64,000 nucleotides of DNA from Channa striata (Eukaryota > Chordata > Actinopteri > Anabantiformes > Channidae): assembly GCA_033026295.1 (NCBI GenBank), contig CM065179.1, forward strand, positions 22,809,275 to 22,873,274, read 5' to 3'. Numbering within the stretch: the stretch's first letter is position 1; every line of letters starts with the position of its first letter. A program made the translations under genes and the position numbers. Below, piece after piece: positions 33,367 through 45,849 of the stretch. The notes under the pieces were generated by a model, which was not told the origin of the DNA, did not search any database, and saw only the letters and a list, made by a program, of their open reading frames with translations.

Positions 33367-34162
33367 GTAGCCTTACTGTAATCGTTGTGCTTAACTACGA
33401 GTAAATATGGATCTTGAGAACAAGAAGTGCCCTGCTCTTATGTTTCTTTCTATTTAGCAAAGCACACTACTTTAAATTTAGGGATTTTGTAGGAGACAGG
33501 CTTGCAGAGTCTATACTTGTGCCTACACTCACACGACGTACACACACAATGCATTCCTAAATAGATATGGTAAATTCAGTACAGCGAATAATGCATCTCA
33601 CTGTTGGCTTACAGTCCAAAATATGTCATATTGTCTCCTAACATAACACAGCACACCTCTTGCCTTATGTGTCACATCTATTTGCTGTCAACTGGGGCAA
33701 GTGTGTACTCAACATGTAGCATGATCCGCACTTCTGTTCTCACAGGAAAGTTTCACTGTTCCACGGCGTCTAGCCGTGAGGGTGATAATTGGGTAATGAG
33801 TAAATAAACAGCTGGAGTCCCTGTGTTTTGGCTCTTCAAGTAAAAATGCTTAAATGTACGAGGAGAACTGAACACACACTCCCACACAGACACGCGCACT
33901 CCTCTGCGACGCTCCTTCCAACACTACTGAGGTAAACTTGTCATAGAGGGAGCAGTTATTTGGGGGCCATCTTGTTGTGTGTGTGTCTCCTTGGCTGAAC
34001 TGCAGGGAACAATGACAGGAAGGAAGCAGGCTGGAGGTGAGTGAGGTGTGAGAGCCCTGAGTGTGTATCCAAGCCCTAATTAACTCTGCTGCTTCCTCTC
34101 TGCCTGGCATTCCTGCCTTCCTGGGGCACATGCCAGTTACACGGATGGTGTGTGTTTATGCA
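33367..34162. other. Non-coding; nothing identified
   Basis: Spacer with no supported gene. A core AAGATGGCCC on the reverse strand at 33966-33975 resembles YY1/CTCF sites but is short. Confidence 0.45.
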
Positions 34163-34187
34163 TGTGTGTGTGTGTGTGTGTGTGTGT
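34163..34187 (+). repeat. (TG)12 microsatellite
   Basis: Uninterrupted TG dinucleotides. Overlapping frames in the vicinity translate the repeat (CVCVCV or HTHTHT) and are artefacts. Confidence 0.95.
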
Positions 34188-34650
34188 ATTTGCAAGCACC
34201 ATAATATCACTGTCACTGGCGTTTGTTCCTGTGCTCACCCACCACCCTCCTCCCTCCCCCTGCCCTCCTGTGTCAGGTTTTGTGAAGCGTCCCGAAGCCA
34301 CCGGATGGAGCGTAATTACCCTCTGCTCGCCGTGAACCCTTGTCCCCCAAACAAGAGCTTTCTTTGACTGTATCCATAAACAAACCAGCACACACCCTTC
34401 TCCCCTTCCCCGTGTGCCACCCACTCATTATGGGTGTTCTCCTCACTGCAGACCTGGTCAGAGAGTGCCCCCGAGTCTGACAGCAGCTTTTTAATGACAT
34501 CTCAACATGGTAAATGTTCTCTAACAATACTGTCTTGTATAGTAGGTTTGGGCCCTTTTCTTTAAGCAGAAAAGTCAGCTATAAGTATGACCTATGACAG
34601 GAGGCTGCTGCTTACTGCAAATGTATAAGACTAAAACAAAAAATAAGTGC
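34188..34650. other. Non-coding; nothing identified
   Basis: Balanced sequence. Minus frames of 84-95 codons are partly repeat-derived. No gene. Confidence 0.4.
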
Positions 34651-34654
34651 TTTA

Positions 34655-35130
34655 TTTACCCCAAGGTGCACCAGCCGCCCAGCCCCTCATTTTGCTAAGC
34701 CCATTGCTTTAAGTAGCCTTGTCAGGACTTGATGCGAGCCATTAAAGGCAGTGATGATGCACAACAGCACCCCCCACTCTGACAGCCGCACTGTCGCCGC
34801 CGAGCTGCAAAGCTTTAATACATGACTAGGAAAGCATCCAAAGACCAGAGTAAATAAGGGAGGGAAAAGATGAAATGAGTGCGACAGTGAGGCAGACAGC
34901 TGAACAAACGCAATGACTTAGAAAATGGGCCTAACAGCTCACTCTTCCCCCACTCTTTACACAATCAACCATGTAAATTATTGAGATATCATGAAAAATA
35001 AATAGTTCAATAAAAAAAGGGGGCTGTGCCAAAGCCCAATTATGCAGTTTAGCTGCATAAATCAATGTTTTTCTCCGTGGTAATGAATGAAATGAAAACT
35101 TGTTTATGTGGGAAACAGTGGAGATCTAAC
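34655..35130. promoter_or_regulatory. Candidate regulatory block
   Basis: Repeat-free sequence with GCTTTAATACATGAC, ATGTAAATTATTGAG and the hairpin TTATGCAG-tttag-CTGCATAA at 35040-35060. No protein-like frame. The small dyad has homeodomain-like ATGCA half-sites. The enhancer reading is inferred. Confidence 0.28.
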
Positions 35131-35165
35131 GGAACCGAGAGCGGCTCCAAGTGCAGAGTAGATCC

Positions 35166-35190
35166 AAAAAAAAAAAACAAAAAAAAAAAA
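35166..35190 (+). repeat. Interrupted poly-A (A12-C-A12), flanked by GATC
   Basis: Two runs of 12 A around one C, preceded by GATCC and followed by GATC. Simple slippage is likely. Confidence 0.95.
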
Positions 35191-35199
35191 GATCGCCAC

Positions 35200-35700
35200 A
35201 TCACACACTCAGCTGCCAGCCTTTAGCTTTCCATCAGACAAGGTTAGCGAAGAAATCAAATCAGGTGAAGTTGACACAGCCCACTTCCAATCCGAGTCAG
35301 GCCAGCTCCGGAGCTGCAGCGCCACTATCTTTGAAGCATTAGCACAATGAGTCCTGGAAAAGAGAGAGTGCAGAGGCTGAGTTAAATACCCATTGTTTTA
35401 ACGGCTCGGGGCTTTAAGGCTGTGTTCTCCAGTGGCGCTTCCTCAAAGAGTGACTCCCTGGGAGCCCAGACACTTTGAGCTGGGACTAGCCCTCTTCCTC
35501 TGGTCCTTACATGTGATCTCCTTGATTTTAATGAGGCCACATGGACCCCCTGTGATGTACTTTGCAGGATGGAGAGCTGCTGCACTCGCTCCGAGGCCGT
35601 GGTGGTGGTGGTTGGACACCAGCAACCCCTTCTGCCCCTCCACGCCTCCTTTCAGCCTGGCCTCTCAGGTGCTTCTCATGTTTTATTAACCAGGTTCACT
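35200..35700. promoter_or_regulatory. Candidate regulatory block
   Basis: Five hundred bases of balanced, repeat-free sequence with open frames on both strands (35382-35643) and no protein character. Contains GTTTTATTAACC and TTGATTTTAATGAGG patches. Forms, with the preceding block, a 1-kb island. Inferred. Confidence 0.28.
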
Positions 35701-36042
35701 GGTTCACACACATCTAAGAAGATACAACAGTCTGTCAATCATCCATCTGTATAAAGTGCACTGTGGCTTCACAATGGGGCCTGCGAGTATCATATGCACT
35801 GGATCGATAAGAAATCTTTCTGACTGCTTCACAGGGGAGGTTGATATTGTGGCTGCACCTGAATTTCAACTAGCGTTCGGGAGTCCTGTGTGAACATTCA
35901 CCACACATTGGCAATAATTAAACAAACCAAATGATTAGTCCTGTCATGAAAGCGTAGTGAAATTGACAAAGTTCTCAAAGATTGTAGATGACCCTCTGAA
36001 TGCGTTGCGCATTTACTTTGATGTTCCTAATCTAGCAAAGTG
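35701..36042. other. Non-coding; nothing identified
   Basis: Mixed spacer without recognised features. Confidence 0.45.
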
Positions 36043-36117
36043 AAGATCAACCAATTTAATCTGAGTCATGTTGTCTGCTTAGGAATCAGTGTGACTCAGT
36101 GTTTAGTGGTTGATCTT
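36043..36117. repeat. Nested inverted repeat with paired AP-1 cores
   Basis: Two 26-nt arms (36043-36068 and 36092-36117) pair at the outer 11 bp (AAGATCAACCA / TGGTTGATCTT) and the inner 8 bp (CTGAGTCA / TGACTCAG), separated by a mostly unpaired 7-nt internal stretch of equal length on both sides. The loop is 23 nt. The inner arms are AP-1 (TGAGTCA) cores in inverted orientation. Total length about 75 nt is in the microRNA-precursor range, but the large internal loop argues against that. Confidence 0.7.
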
Positions 36118-37063
36118 TGCCAAAGATACTTTGACAAATAGTTTCAAGGAAACGGTGAATAGACATTCATGGCCCGAAATGGACAGTATAATTTGAGTTT
36201 ATCGACTAAATCTCGTGTAGTTCAACAACAGTTGCGAAAGAATTGTGTTGTTTTCTATTAAACATATTTGTTTTATGCTGCAAAGTGATAGTGGTGATTA
36301 TAGAGGCCACACGCACATTCACTTCTTGATAGATCTTCCTGTGTGCACCTAGTGCATGACATGTAAGAGAAGGTAGAAGGTGTGTCATTGTCACAGCATT
36401 GTGTATTGTAAGTGTGTCTTTTTATTATTATGTGCGTTCACACAGAGAAATGGCACTGAGTCAGAGGTGACGCCGCTGAAGGTGAGACAGGAAGACAGAA
36501 GCAAGACAAGGGAGGGAGAGAGAGAGAGAGAGAGTGAGAACACATGTAGACAGGATCTGAGACAGGCCTGTCATGTCGGCATGGGGCTCTGCACCTTCTA
36601 TGACACAGCTGCATGCAGCTGGGAGACTTAATTGTTACAGTATTTGCAGCAGAAACTCATCATTTCACCAGTTTTGTCTAACTGGAACTTTATGATGATA
36701 TTAATTGTAAAAAATGTATGTTCATTTTAGAGAGCGCTACATGTGGGATTTACAAAAATTTGGTAAATTCTTTAGAATTCTGTCTGTTTTGTGCAAAAAT
36801 AAAACCTACATGTCTACTAGATAAATGGAACCCAATGAAATTAATAAGACAAAAACACCAAGTAAGTTACAAAGTCTAAAAACAATCTTTCTATGGAGAG
36901 GACCCCTCTATTCTTCATCGAACCTGAGGAATCCTATATGTGGTCAACTTTCTGGTTATTATACGTGGTCTTGCAAATTGCATTTACATTAGTAAGAACC
37001 CTTTTGTTCTAGCCACATACAAAATACCTCACATTTACTTTTAATAATAATAAGTGACGCGAC
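36118..37063. other. Non-coding; (GA)n at 36511-36534, otherwise nothing
   Basis: AT-rich spacer with one short GA microsatellite. The 83-codon frame at 36380-36631 runs through this microsatellite and is not a gene. Confidence 0.5.
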
Positions 37064-37412
37064 ATGGGCACAACATTAACGGAGGGGGTTTCACAACATG
37101 GAAGCAAACCTGAAACTTATTTTGGCTCATGTGCCAGCAGAGTCACTTCCATCCAGGTGAGTAGTTGCCATCTCTACGTCTGGTCTCCAGTTGTGGAGTT
37201 CAACAAGTTCAACTGACATGAACCTCCCCTCATGTTTCCAGAGAGAGAAGTGCAGTCGATGCACCATCGCACTTACCATACCTATAATTAGTAACCGACG
37301 TAACCCTGGAGCTCACCTACACCGACACCTCCTCACAAAAACAACGGCTTGTCAGAATCGGCCCCCACGAGGGTGGATTCACCCGAACACACTCGCGCGA
37401 GCAGAAGTCTGA
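37064..37412 (+). other. Two-exon ORF-like model (unproven)
   Basis: An ATG at 37064 opens 31 codons ending at 37156, directly before GTGAGT (donor). An 85-nt stretch ends in CCCCTCATGTTTCCAG (acceptor, 37241), and the frame continues in phase 0 for 56 codons to a TGA at 37410-37412, giving 87 residues. Fish introns of about 85 nt are common. The protein is basic with scattered cysteines and matches no family I know; it has no signal peptide or domain. Splice-compatible short frames occur by chance, so this is low confidence. Confidence 0.12.
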
Positions 37413-40400
37413 GGAGGAGGCTATATGAAACATCTGTTCCAGTCACGGCCCTCTTTCTCAATTACACACACATTAGAAACCGCACAAGTCATTACGGCTC
37501 CCCTAAAAACGCATTACCCAGCAGAGGAGGGGGCACACACCTCCACACTCGTTGCAAATCTAATTTCATTTTGAAACTCATCCACGCTCCCTGGACGGGG
37601 TCAGCAGTTCCACCGTCGACAGGCTACACCAGTCTGTTTTCAATTGCTATTCTAAGTGGATAAACAAACTTAAAAGTAGGACCGAGAGTTATTGAGTTCA
37701 GCTCATCTCCGGGCTTTCTCCACCTGTTACCGACACACTGTATGTCACCGCATATGTATTTGCGGTTTGCCGCAGCCTCCAATGCAGGAAGGTTCAATAA
37801 AGTCTGAAACAGTCACTTTCTGATATTTCTATAAGACAACAGTAGAAGTGGAACAACTTCCATTTAAAATAAAATACCTTTAACTATGCTATAATATTTT
37901 CAGATGTACATGGAATCCTTGGTTGGCTTCCCTGGTTTCAAAAAATACAAATATACCCAACAAGTGGGCTCTTACGGAGGTCGTGATGCACCTGAGCTGA
38001 TCAGAAAATGACAAGCTAAACATCCAAATAAAATACGCAGAGTGACACTAAAACAAAAGATTTTGAGTTGAGAGGAACTGAAGCAAAAACGTTACAAAAA
38101 TGTATCTTAAAGAGGCCATAATTTGCCTGATTTGTCGTGTTTTTCTTTCACTTAACATTTTATCGACAGTAAACAGATGAAGATGACAGTAATGGCCAAA
38201 GTGGCGAGTTTTTTAAACACGGACCCTCAGTGGGAGCGGAGAAAAGGCTTTTCTCTGTGACGTGTCCCACAGCATCACGCTGAAGGGCAGGCTCAGGAGA
38301 GGAATGTGACATTTAGGAAGAGCTGAAACAATGGAACAGTAGTGCTTTAATGTCTCATAAGACGTCCTCTAAACATGGCTTTTCCATCTGAAAGCATCTC
38401 CATGCTGAGTCAAGTGCACTAACTGTGCATGAAAGAGCTTGTTCCCTCAGGACAAGGCTGCCTGATACCCACAAGAATAAACTGGCCTTTAACTGCCAAG
38501 ATCCACACAGCACAAGACACACAGACTAAAGCTCCACGTCGAATCTGTGAAGAGCCCACAATAAAACTTCTACCGATGAGACCACGTGACGACGGAGGTC
38601 AGGAGGAAATCCACAGTTTGAATGTGGACTGACAGCTCTCCGTGGTTATTTCAGAAGGTGACTGTGTGAATACTTTTAAAGTCAACAGTATCAAGAAATA
38701 GGAAAAAAAAAGATAAAAACATTTATTACTGTATCATCTCATTTGCATTTACCTTGATTACAGTTGTAGGGGAGCCCGTTTTTGCCAGGAGATTCGCACA
38801 ACGTCATTTTAGAAACCTGTTCTTCTTTATACATGAGGGAGTTTGATAAAAACAGTTGCTGTGAAATTTTAGTTTTTCAACTTAACGACACCAAGAAATA
38901 AACACATAAAAAGTCCAGAATGATGAATGTGTTGTACTGTATAATTTGAGCTGAAGCTAAGGTTAAGTTAAGTTATGTAAACACAATCTCATAATTTTGA
39001 TTTTTAATACATCTAACTTATCTAATAACTTCTTTGCATAAGCATCACAGAATTTTGATTTATGTGTGTTTTAGTTTTTTGCTATTGCTTATTCAGACAG
39101 AACAAAAACTAATTTAAATGTAATACATGTTAAAATGTTATGATTGTCAACATGTATTCATTGCATGTATCTGCAATTCTAGGAATAAAATCTGTTTATA
39201 GTGTAGTAGTAATAGTTGCTCAGTGACAAAACTTGTAAATACTCATTGTATGTCAAAATTATGAAATAAATATTTCAAACTTATGAAAGTTCAAAAATGT
39301 CATACTAGAAGGAGATACTAAATGTCACTTAGTTTTCCATATTTGAGACTTTTTGTCACTTTATTCTTTCCGAGCAGAAACCGGCTTCCATAAACATCCG
39401 TTTATCACATGGCAAAAATTACTCCGTATTACTCAGAGCGTGAGGGGAATAAAAGGAAGTCAACAAGCACTGTGACAAGTTGACCTCTGAATTATACACA
39501 ACACTCTCAAAGATTTGTTGCTGCTCTTTGTCAGACGTTCCCCATTTTTGAAGTAATGCTTTCCAAGAAGTGCCTTTTCTCAAGGTAAGATTAAAATTGA
39601 TGCAAAAGAGCGTCTGGCCCGTGCCTCATAACGGTTTGGAACGGGCTGCTCAGGAAAACAAATATTTTTTGCCAAGTGGCTGTGGTTGTGAAGTACATAC
39701 GTCCCGCAGCTCTGATTTTACATCCTGTCACATTAATGATTCAAAGCACTCAATATAAATATTAAAAGTAATAGCTTCACTATTCAGCTATTACTCCATC
39801 ATTCCCTGAAATCATCATAAAACATTCAGAGCCTTTTAGAAAATTTACACACTTGAATTTGATGGCAGGCAAAGGAGGCTGTCAGAGTGCAAGGTCCTGG
39901 AAGCTTAAATAATAGTGGAAAGCTGTTTATGGCACATGCTTTATTTATTCATCGTCTCGGAGTAAGGTCTTCAGTTTAGAAGGAGAAGCAGAAACAGAGA
40001 GACACGGAGAGAAAGACATTCGGCAACGGAGGGGGAGAAAATCAAAGGAAGGCCTGTCTGGGGAAAAAGCTGAAACATAACTCTTCCCACAGTGCAGTAA
40101 ACGAGAGAAAAATGCAGAGTCCATGAGATTCTCGGCACAAGGTCAATCAATAGGAGGACTTTGGGTCCAGGAGCAGCTAATGGATTGTGAAGACGCGTAG
40201 CAGATTTATGAATTTTTAACCAGTTCCTGCTTCAGCCCAGACCTCCATAAATCAATGACGACTTATTGGAGAGGATCAATTATGCAAACTCAAAAACATT
40301 TAATGACAGATAATGAACAGGTCCCTGGAGTCGGCCTGGAACCCGACTGGCATCCCAGGAATCATTCATGGTTCAGGAGCCAAACTAGAGCTCTCAGCAC

Positions 40401-41327
40401 AACTTTCAGGGCCACAACGCAAACCTCTAACTGGCGGCGTGACGGCAGAGCTGCACAAAGGAAAAAGAAGAAGTTGAGTGGAGATTACTGACGTGTGAGT
40501 CCCGAGTCAGAAACGCTGCACATTTGAATCAGCCGCGCCTCGGCGAGGGCGTCATGGGTTTTTAACAGTTAAAGTCCGAGTTCGATGTAGCTGTTAAAGA
40601 TTCTCCTCGAGCAGAAGAAAGAGTTGGCCACCTCAAAGAGCCGAGTGTATTATCGACGACATTCTCCAAAGCTGGTCATAAAAACGCCCTCAGGCCGCCC
40701 CCTGTGGCAGTAATCTCAAATCACTGAGCTCTAAACAACGTTAAGCACAAGTGCGCACATTCAAAGACTCTCTGCGAGTCTGTCCCCTCCACTCACATCG
40801 CACACCATGCCTGCGCCCATGTCACCACACGCTTTTATGCAGCCTGTGTCCTTTGAACAATTCATGTTTAATGTATCACTTCTTTCAGTTGTCTGGCCAT
40901 GCGCACAAGCTGTTCAAAGGTTGTACAGCAGCTCCAGTGCTTGTTCTATCTCCATTGGAAGGCGATAAAGCGCCATCTGCATCCTTTTCTTGAAAAACAA
41001 TCTGGATATTAGGACACCTTCAAACAGGTGTTTGGGATCAGCCGAGCTTTGCCTAGACTCATTTGGGGTGTGCGGCTTCTGTGGAACGCCGAGGCTCGAT
41101 CCGTACAATCACGCAAAGCGTGTGCGCACCGTGTAAGAAACACATGAGACAGACACAGATATGGGGGGAGGGGATGATGGGGGGGGGGATCAAAGCAGAT
41201 CTAAGCAAATGCATCATGGCTCAGGTCATTTGTGTTTATATCGCGGCAGGGAAATTCATATTTTATTACTCCAGGTACTGTATCAATCCCATTGACAATT
41301 CTTTCCAGATGTTTCTGTGTATCCCAG
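37413..41327. other. Non-coding; nothing identified
   Basis: Almost 4 kb of mostly AT-rich spacer. A reverse octamer ATTTGCAT lies at 38741-38748, and the short CTCF/YY1-like core AGATGGCGC is on the reverse strand near 40971-40979. A sequence resembling a CTCF site with one base missing is on the reverse strand at about 40697-40711. A G-run motif (6, 4 and 10 G) is at 41163-41188. No gene or repeat family recognised. Confidence 0.45.
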
Positions 41328-41484
41328 GGGTGTCTGAGCGGCATCTACAGGGCTGATGGAGAGACTTATAACCACGCTCACATCTGTCCCTCTCACCAGC
41401 GTTTTTTTTCGCGCTGGGAGAACAACCTTTTCATCACTCTGACAGTGGAAGGGAAAGTGCTCTCTGACTATACTGAATTCCTCT
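41328..41484 (+). other. Exon-like segment with splice sites (unproven)
   Basis: A stop-free 157-nt segment is bounded by TGTGTATCCCAG (acceptor) and GTAAGT (donor, 41485), entering in phase 0. The 52 residues include CLSGIYRADGETY near the start and VEGKVLSDYTEFL at the end. Codons look moderately coding-like, with many AAC, GAG, CTG and ATC. I recognise no family. The minus strand is also open here (41283-41558), which weakens the coding case and fits a conserved non-coding block as well. No second exon could be linked. Confidence 0.18.
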
Positions 41485-41994
41485 GTAAGTACAGTACATT
41501 GTGCAAAGTGTGTGTCTTTTATGAGTGACATGTGTTTGGTTTGTTTCTCCCCATCCATAATGTCAGAAGGTCATTTTTTCCCCCCTGTCTCTAGCGGCTG
41601 AAGGAGGTAAAGAGGCACTTAGCCACTGATGGGTTTTACTTTAGACAGGCCTCGCTGGTGATTTCTTTGCCCCATTTCCTCTCGCATTTTTCCAAATGCA
41701 CCTTTGAGACATGTAGTTAGATAATTACGTATCATTCCGAATGACATTTCATTTACTCATTTGCTGTGTTATGGTGCCACATTTTCGTGTCATTTATTAA
41801 ATACGTGTTCCAGATTCACTGTATTTTGTAGATTAAAATTGACGTTTTTCCTTTTTCTTGTTTCCAATTTCTAAGGACGTTTCTGTTGGTGAGTTATGTG
41901 GGCGGTGCCCGGAGAGGATGCTTTTAAAATACTCCAGCTTTTAGTAGTTGTCAAAAAAAAAAAAAAAAAGGAAGGAAGGAAACATCAAATTTAA
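41485..41994. other. Non-coding; A17 and (GGAA)3 tract near the end
   Basis: AT-rich spacer. A17 at 41953-41969 is followed by GGAA repeats to 41982. No gene. Confidence 0.5.
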
Positions 41995-42660
41995 ATGAGA
42001 GGCGGCGAGGAAACCCTTCAGAAGCTGAAGGAATGTATCGTCGTAACAATTAAATGGGAGTCTGAAGTGACTAAGTCAGTCTCGGGGTTTGTGCAGGTAC
42101 ATCTTCACGCTCAGCTGGGTCTCGTCCAGACAGGAGAGATGACCCAGAGTCAGGCCAAAATGTTTACTGGCAGATGTGTTTTAAAGGAGCTCTCCTTAGC
42201 TGGTCATGGCAGCGGAAAATACCCTGCTGTTCGGTGCATCTGCAATTCGCTGCTCTTCCCAATTCCACCTACAAAATCCTGACCTTTTAAAGAAAAGATG
42301 GATGAGCTGGCCACGCTACTGTTTCTTCCCCTTCCCCATCTTTGTTTCGTCTTTCGTGTTTTATTTTTTTATTTATTTTTTTCCATTCCATTGAAGATTG
42401 AAGCTCTGTCTATGTTGGGCTGCGAGGCAAATTCTGCCCCTCCTTTGCTCACTGTTTCAAATCACTTTAAAGTCTGATGCTGGCTTTGGCCAGAGCCCTT
42501 TGGCACTTGGCTTCTGTGCAGCGGTTCGCGTCAAGAGCTACGATTTGTGATTTGCAGATGACATGAGCAATGCCTCGCTTGTGGCTGTTGCAGTGGTTTT
42601 GAGGCTGAGGTGGTTTTGTAAAGCAAAGTCAGTAATGTGCGATATGATGTGACTGAGGCT
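41995..42660. promoter_or_regulatory. Candidate regulatory blocks (42.00-42.29 and 42.42-42.66 kb)
   Basis: Two balanced, repeat-free islands flank a T-rich stretch at 42340-42400. Contains AACAATTAAATGGG and TTTCAAATCACTTTAAAG patches. The 95-codon frame at 41995-42282 lacks any domain. Inferred from texture only. Confidence 0.25.
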
Positions 42661-45600
42661 CCACATCACCAGTATGTTAAATTGATTCGGCTGGTGAATA
42701 CGCTTTTCTGCCAAAGTAATAGATACACTATGTTTCTGATGCCATGTCTGTCTTTTACACCGGGCTGCAGATTGTGATACATAAATCAGCCTTTTTTATT
42801 TGAGTTTAACTTTATACATAAGCAAATTATTGTGCATGAGGCCTGAAAACTTGTTCTTTCCTTCTGTAAAAAGAGCTGAATATTAACTATTTCGGACCAA
42901 ATTGTAAATATTTTTATAACTACATTTCAGTGCACTTTCTTTTTTTCCCCATCAATACTATTTACAAAATTAATAACCTCAGATTTGAGGCTGGAAAAAT
43001 CTGGCTATAAAATGATGATCGGCACACACTTTCCAAGATTAAAAGGTAATATTTTTGCGTGTTAACTTTGCCTCTGACCGCCTGAAGTAACTTTACGCAC
43101 CGATGAACATCATCATCTCAGTGTGATGAAGCGCTCCTGCTCTGCAGGTCTTTTCCACCAGCCCCCGATCAGCTGCACACTGCAGTGAAAGCTACAACAA
43201 TGTGATACATCCGTGGTAATATTCATTTCTGCTGTTTGTATGGTACAAACAAGCCGGACTAACCGGGCTATGGCTATTATACGAACACAATATTTTTACT
43301 AATCCTTCATTTAGAGACTGCTGCTTAAATAGCAGTAAATAGTTTAAACTAAACACATCGAAATGCTTCTTGTCCACAGATAAATAGTGGGTTTGACACG
43401 ACTTACATGTCTTTTATAAACATGGAGATGCAACAAGGAGAAGGTTGGTGTGGCTTAGAATTTATATTCAGCAGATGGGAAACAGCTGACCTGACCGTGT
43501 CTAAAGGCAATGAGATCAGTCTATTAGCACCTCTGAATCTTACTCATACAAAACATAATGCAGGCAGGCACCAAGGCCAAAAAACTATTCTGTTCCAAAA
43601 AATATCCTGGTATTATGAACAGAAAAATGGACGGAGTTAGACGGCTAAATAACAGCATATTCTAACGCCAGATTTAGAGATAAATGGAGATATACAGCGT
43701 CATGACAGGCCGTGTTGGACACGTCTTTTGAGGTTTGGACTGCAAATTGTTTCTTGGCAATGTACAACATTTTCTTGGGGACAGGAAACATGTACAGACA
43801 ATATGCATAAAAAGCCCATTTACATAATTTCCTACATTTAAGTATTTATATAAGAGAATGTCACATGTATTTACGACTGGGAAAACAGCCACGTGCAGGC
43901 TTCTGTAGGTTGTTTGTGAATTTCACAAAGTCATTATTTTTTGTTCCAGTTAATTTCTCAGTTGTTCTATTAGACACATTTAATACATGTCAGTGATCTT
44001 TACATTTTAGGGCTTCTAACACTCATGCAATACTACTAATTACTGATCCTCCTTTCTGACATTTAAAAATGACGAGATCTCACCACAGACAGTTTACAGA
44101 CGCCTGTGAAGCTTTAATGGTATGGCTGCTATAAAAAGCCACAACTGAGCACAACAATCGCACGTTGACAGCTGTTCCAGCCGCGCTGAACTGCACTGAC
44201 GCCGTAAAAGCTGCATTTCTTTGTTTGCTAATGGGAGGTGGCAAGTATTGACATGCAAACAGGTGACTGAGGGTGTTTCTACATCCTTCCGTGGTGGGGA
44301 TGGAAATCAGGGTCATGCACGTGTGCGCAGTTTTTGTGATGCGACCGTCGTAGGGATATTTGTTTTTGCGTGTGCACACACGCCTCTGATGCCGCCAGTC
44401 TTCGCTGGTTGTCTTGCATCGTCATGGTGAGAGTCAGAGAGTCATGGGCCAAGCTCAGGAGCAGCCTGTGAAACATTTTCATACGTTGGTTTTTGTACCA
44501 GTATTAAACAGGCGACATATAAAGTGTTAATTAGTGAGCTTGGGACGTGCTGGCACGTCACTTGTTCCCCCATTTTCTCTCTTTATGCTGAGCTAAGCAA
44601 ATGTGCGTCTAGGCGTAGGTGCAGGTATGTTCACATTTAATTCTCAGCCAGAAAGCCATTTTTTTTTCTTCCCTTTATGTCAAACTATTCCTTCAACTGA
44701 ATTACTGACACTCACAGACAATTAAATGAGCTCTCTTTGCGTAGAAGGACTTCTAACTGTGCTGTGTTCAGCGTTCAGGGAATCGATCTTACTTTGGCCA
44801 ACAGGTCTCCTGAGAATACAATATGCCCAGGGCATTGTTTAGTTTGAAAAATCCCCAACAAGAGCTTTTGCTGGACTCCATTGGTCCTCAGCCCAGATGA
44901 GGGATGGAATTGACAGAGTGTGTGAGATAGAGTAAACACCAGAGAGAAAGCCTTGACGGCGTCCCAGACAGCCAATCCCCAGTGACGCCGTCCACTGATA
45001 ATTTACTTTTCAGGCAGAGATGTGTTTACCAAGGGTTACAATTGATGTGCTAAAATATTGATAAGCTTCAAAAGAGGTGGGACAATTGACCCCATATAAG
45101 GGTGGGGAGGGCAGAGAGTGTGTGTGGAGTGTGAACGGTGTGTTCATCACTACATCAGACAAGATACACAAGACCTCAAGCTGCTTTTCTTGACCATGTT
45201 GAGTGTTTCGTCCCAATTACGTTTTTCTGATTGGGTGTTTTTTAAATTTGCACATACAAAGCTGAGTGATACAGCCTGAAATGTGATAATGTCATGGAAA
45301 CCGGGGTGAATACGTTGGTGTATTGATAAAAGCAAAACGTGCTGGAAATCTGGACAATATTTCACAGTGTCCAAGTCAAAACATGTCTAACCTAGACTAA
45401 CAAAGGAAGGCAACACAAACAGACACGTTCTCTGCATCATTTCCAATGATTTGAGGGGTGCCGGGTGTGCCCCCTACTTCTGGACTAGTTTAATGGCTGG
45501 ATAACTGGCTAATATTCACCTGGAACAGCGGTGAATGGAAACATGTCGTGTTTGTGTGCATTTTCTTTTGCAGTAGCTACAATTCATAACTAATGCAATG

Positions 45601-45845
45601 AAATTAAACCAAACACACTGTGCACATAAGCATTTTGACTACAACTGCAAAAGGAAAAAAAAAAACAGGTCTGTCTTGGACACTCTTGCATATAAAGACT
45701 GACAAAGGCGATGGAGTCCATCAAGTTGTGCCTTATAGTTTTGAAGTGCAAATGTGATGACATGGGAGTATTGATGGCTGTGCTAGTGACACATGTGGCC
45801 CGGGGCTAGGTCAACAACAGTGAGCGCTTCATTGTAATGCCTGCT
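42661..45845. other. Non-coding; nothing identified
   Basis: About 3.2 kb of mostly AT-rich spacer with some balanced stretches (44.2-44.5 and 44.78-45.0 kb). Frames up to 99 codons have no domain. No RNA gene or transposon recognised. Confidence 0.45.
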
Positions 45846-45849
45846 CTTC

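Noticed and set aside
34137..34424. Frames with HTHTHT or CVCVCV runs (also at 16.5 and 49.6 kb)
   Set aside because: Translated dinucleotide microsatellites.
36043..36117. MicroRNA precursor
   Set aside because: The 7-nt unpaired internal stretch would break the mature duplex.
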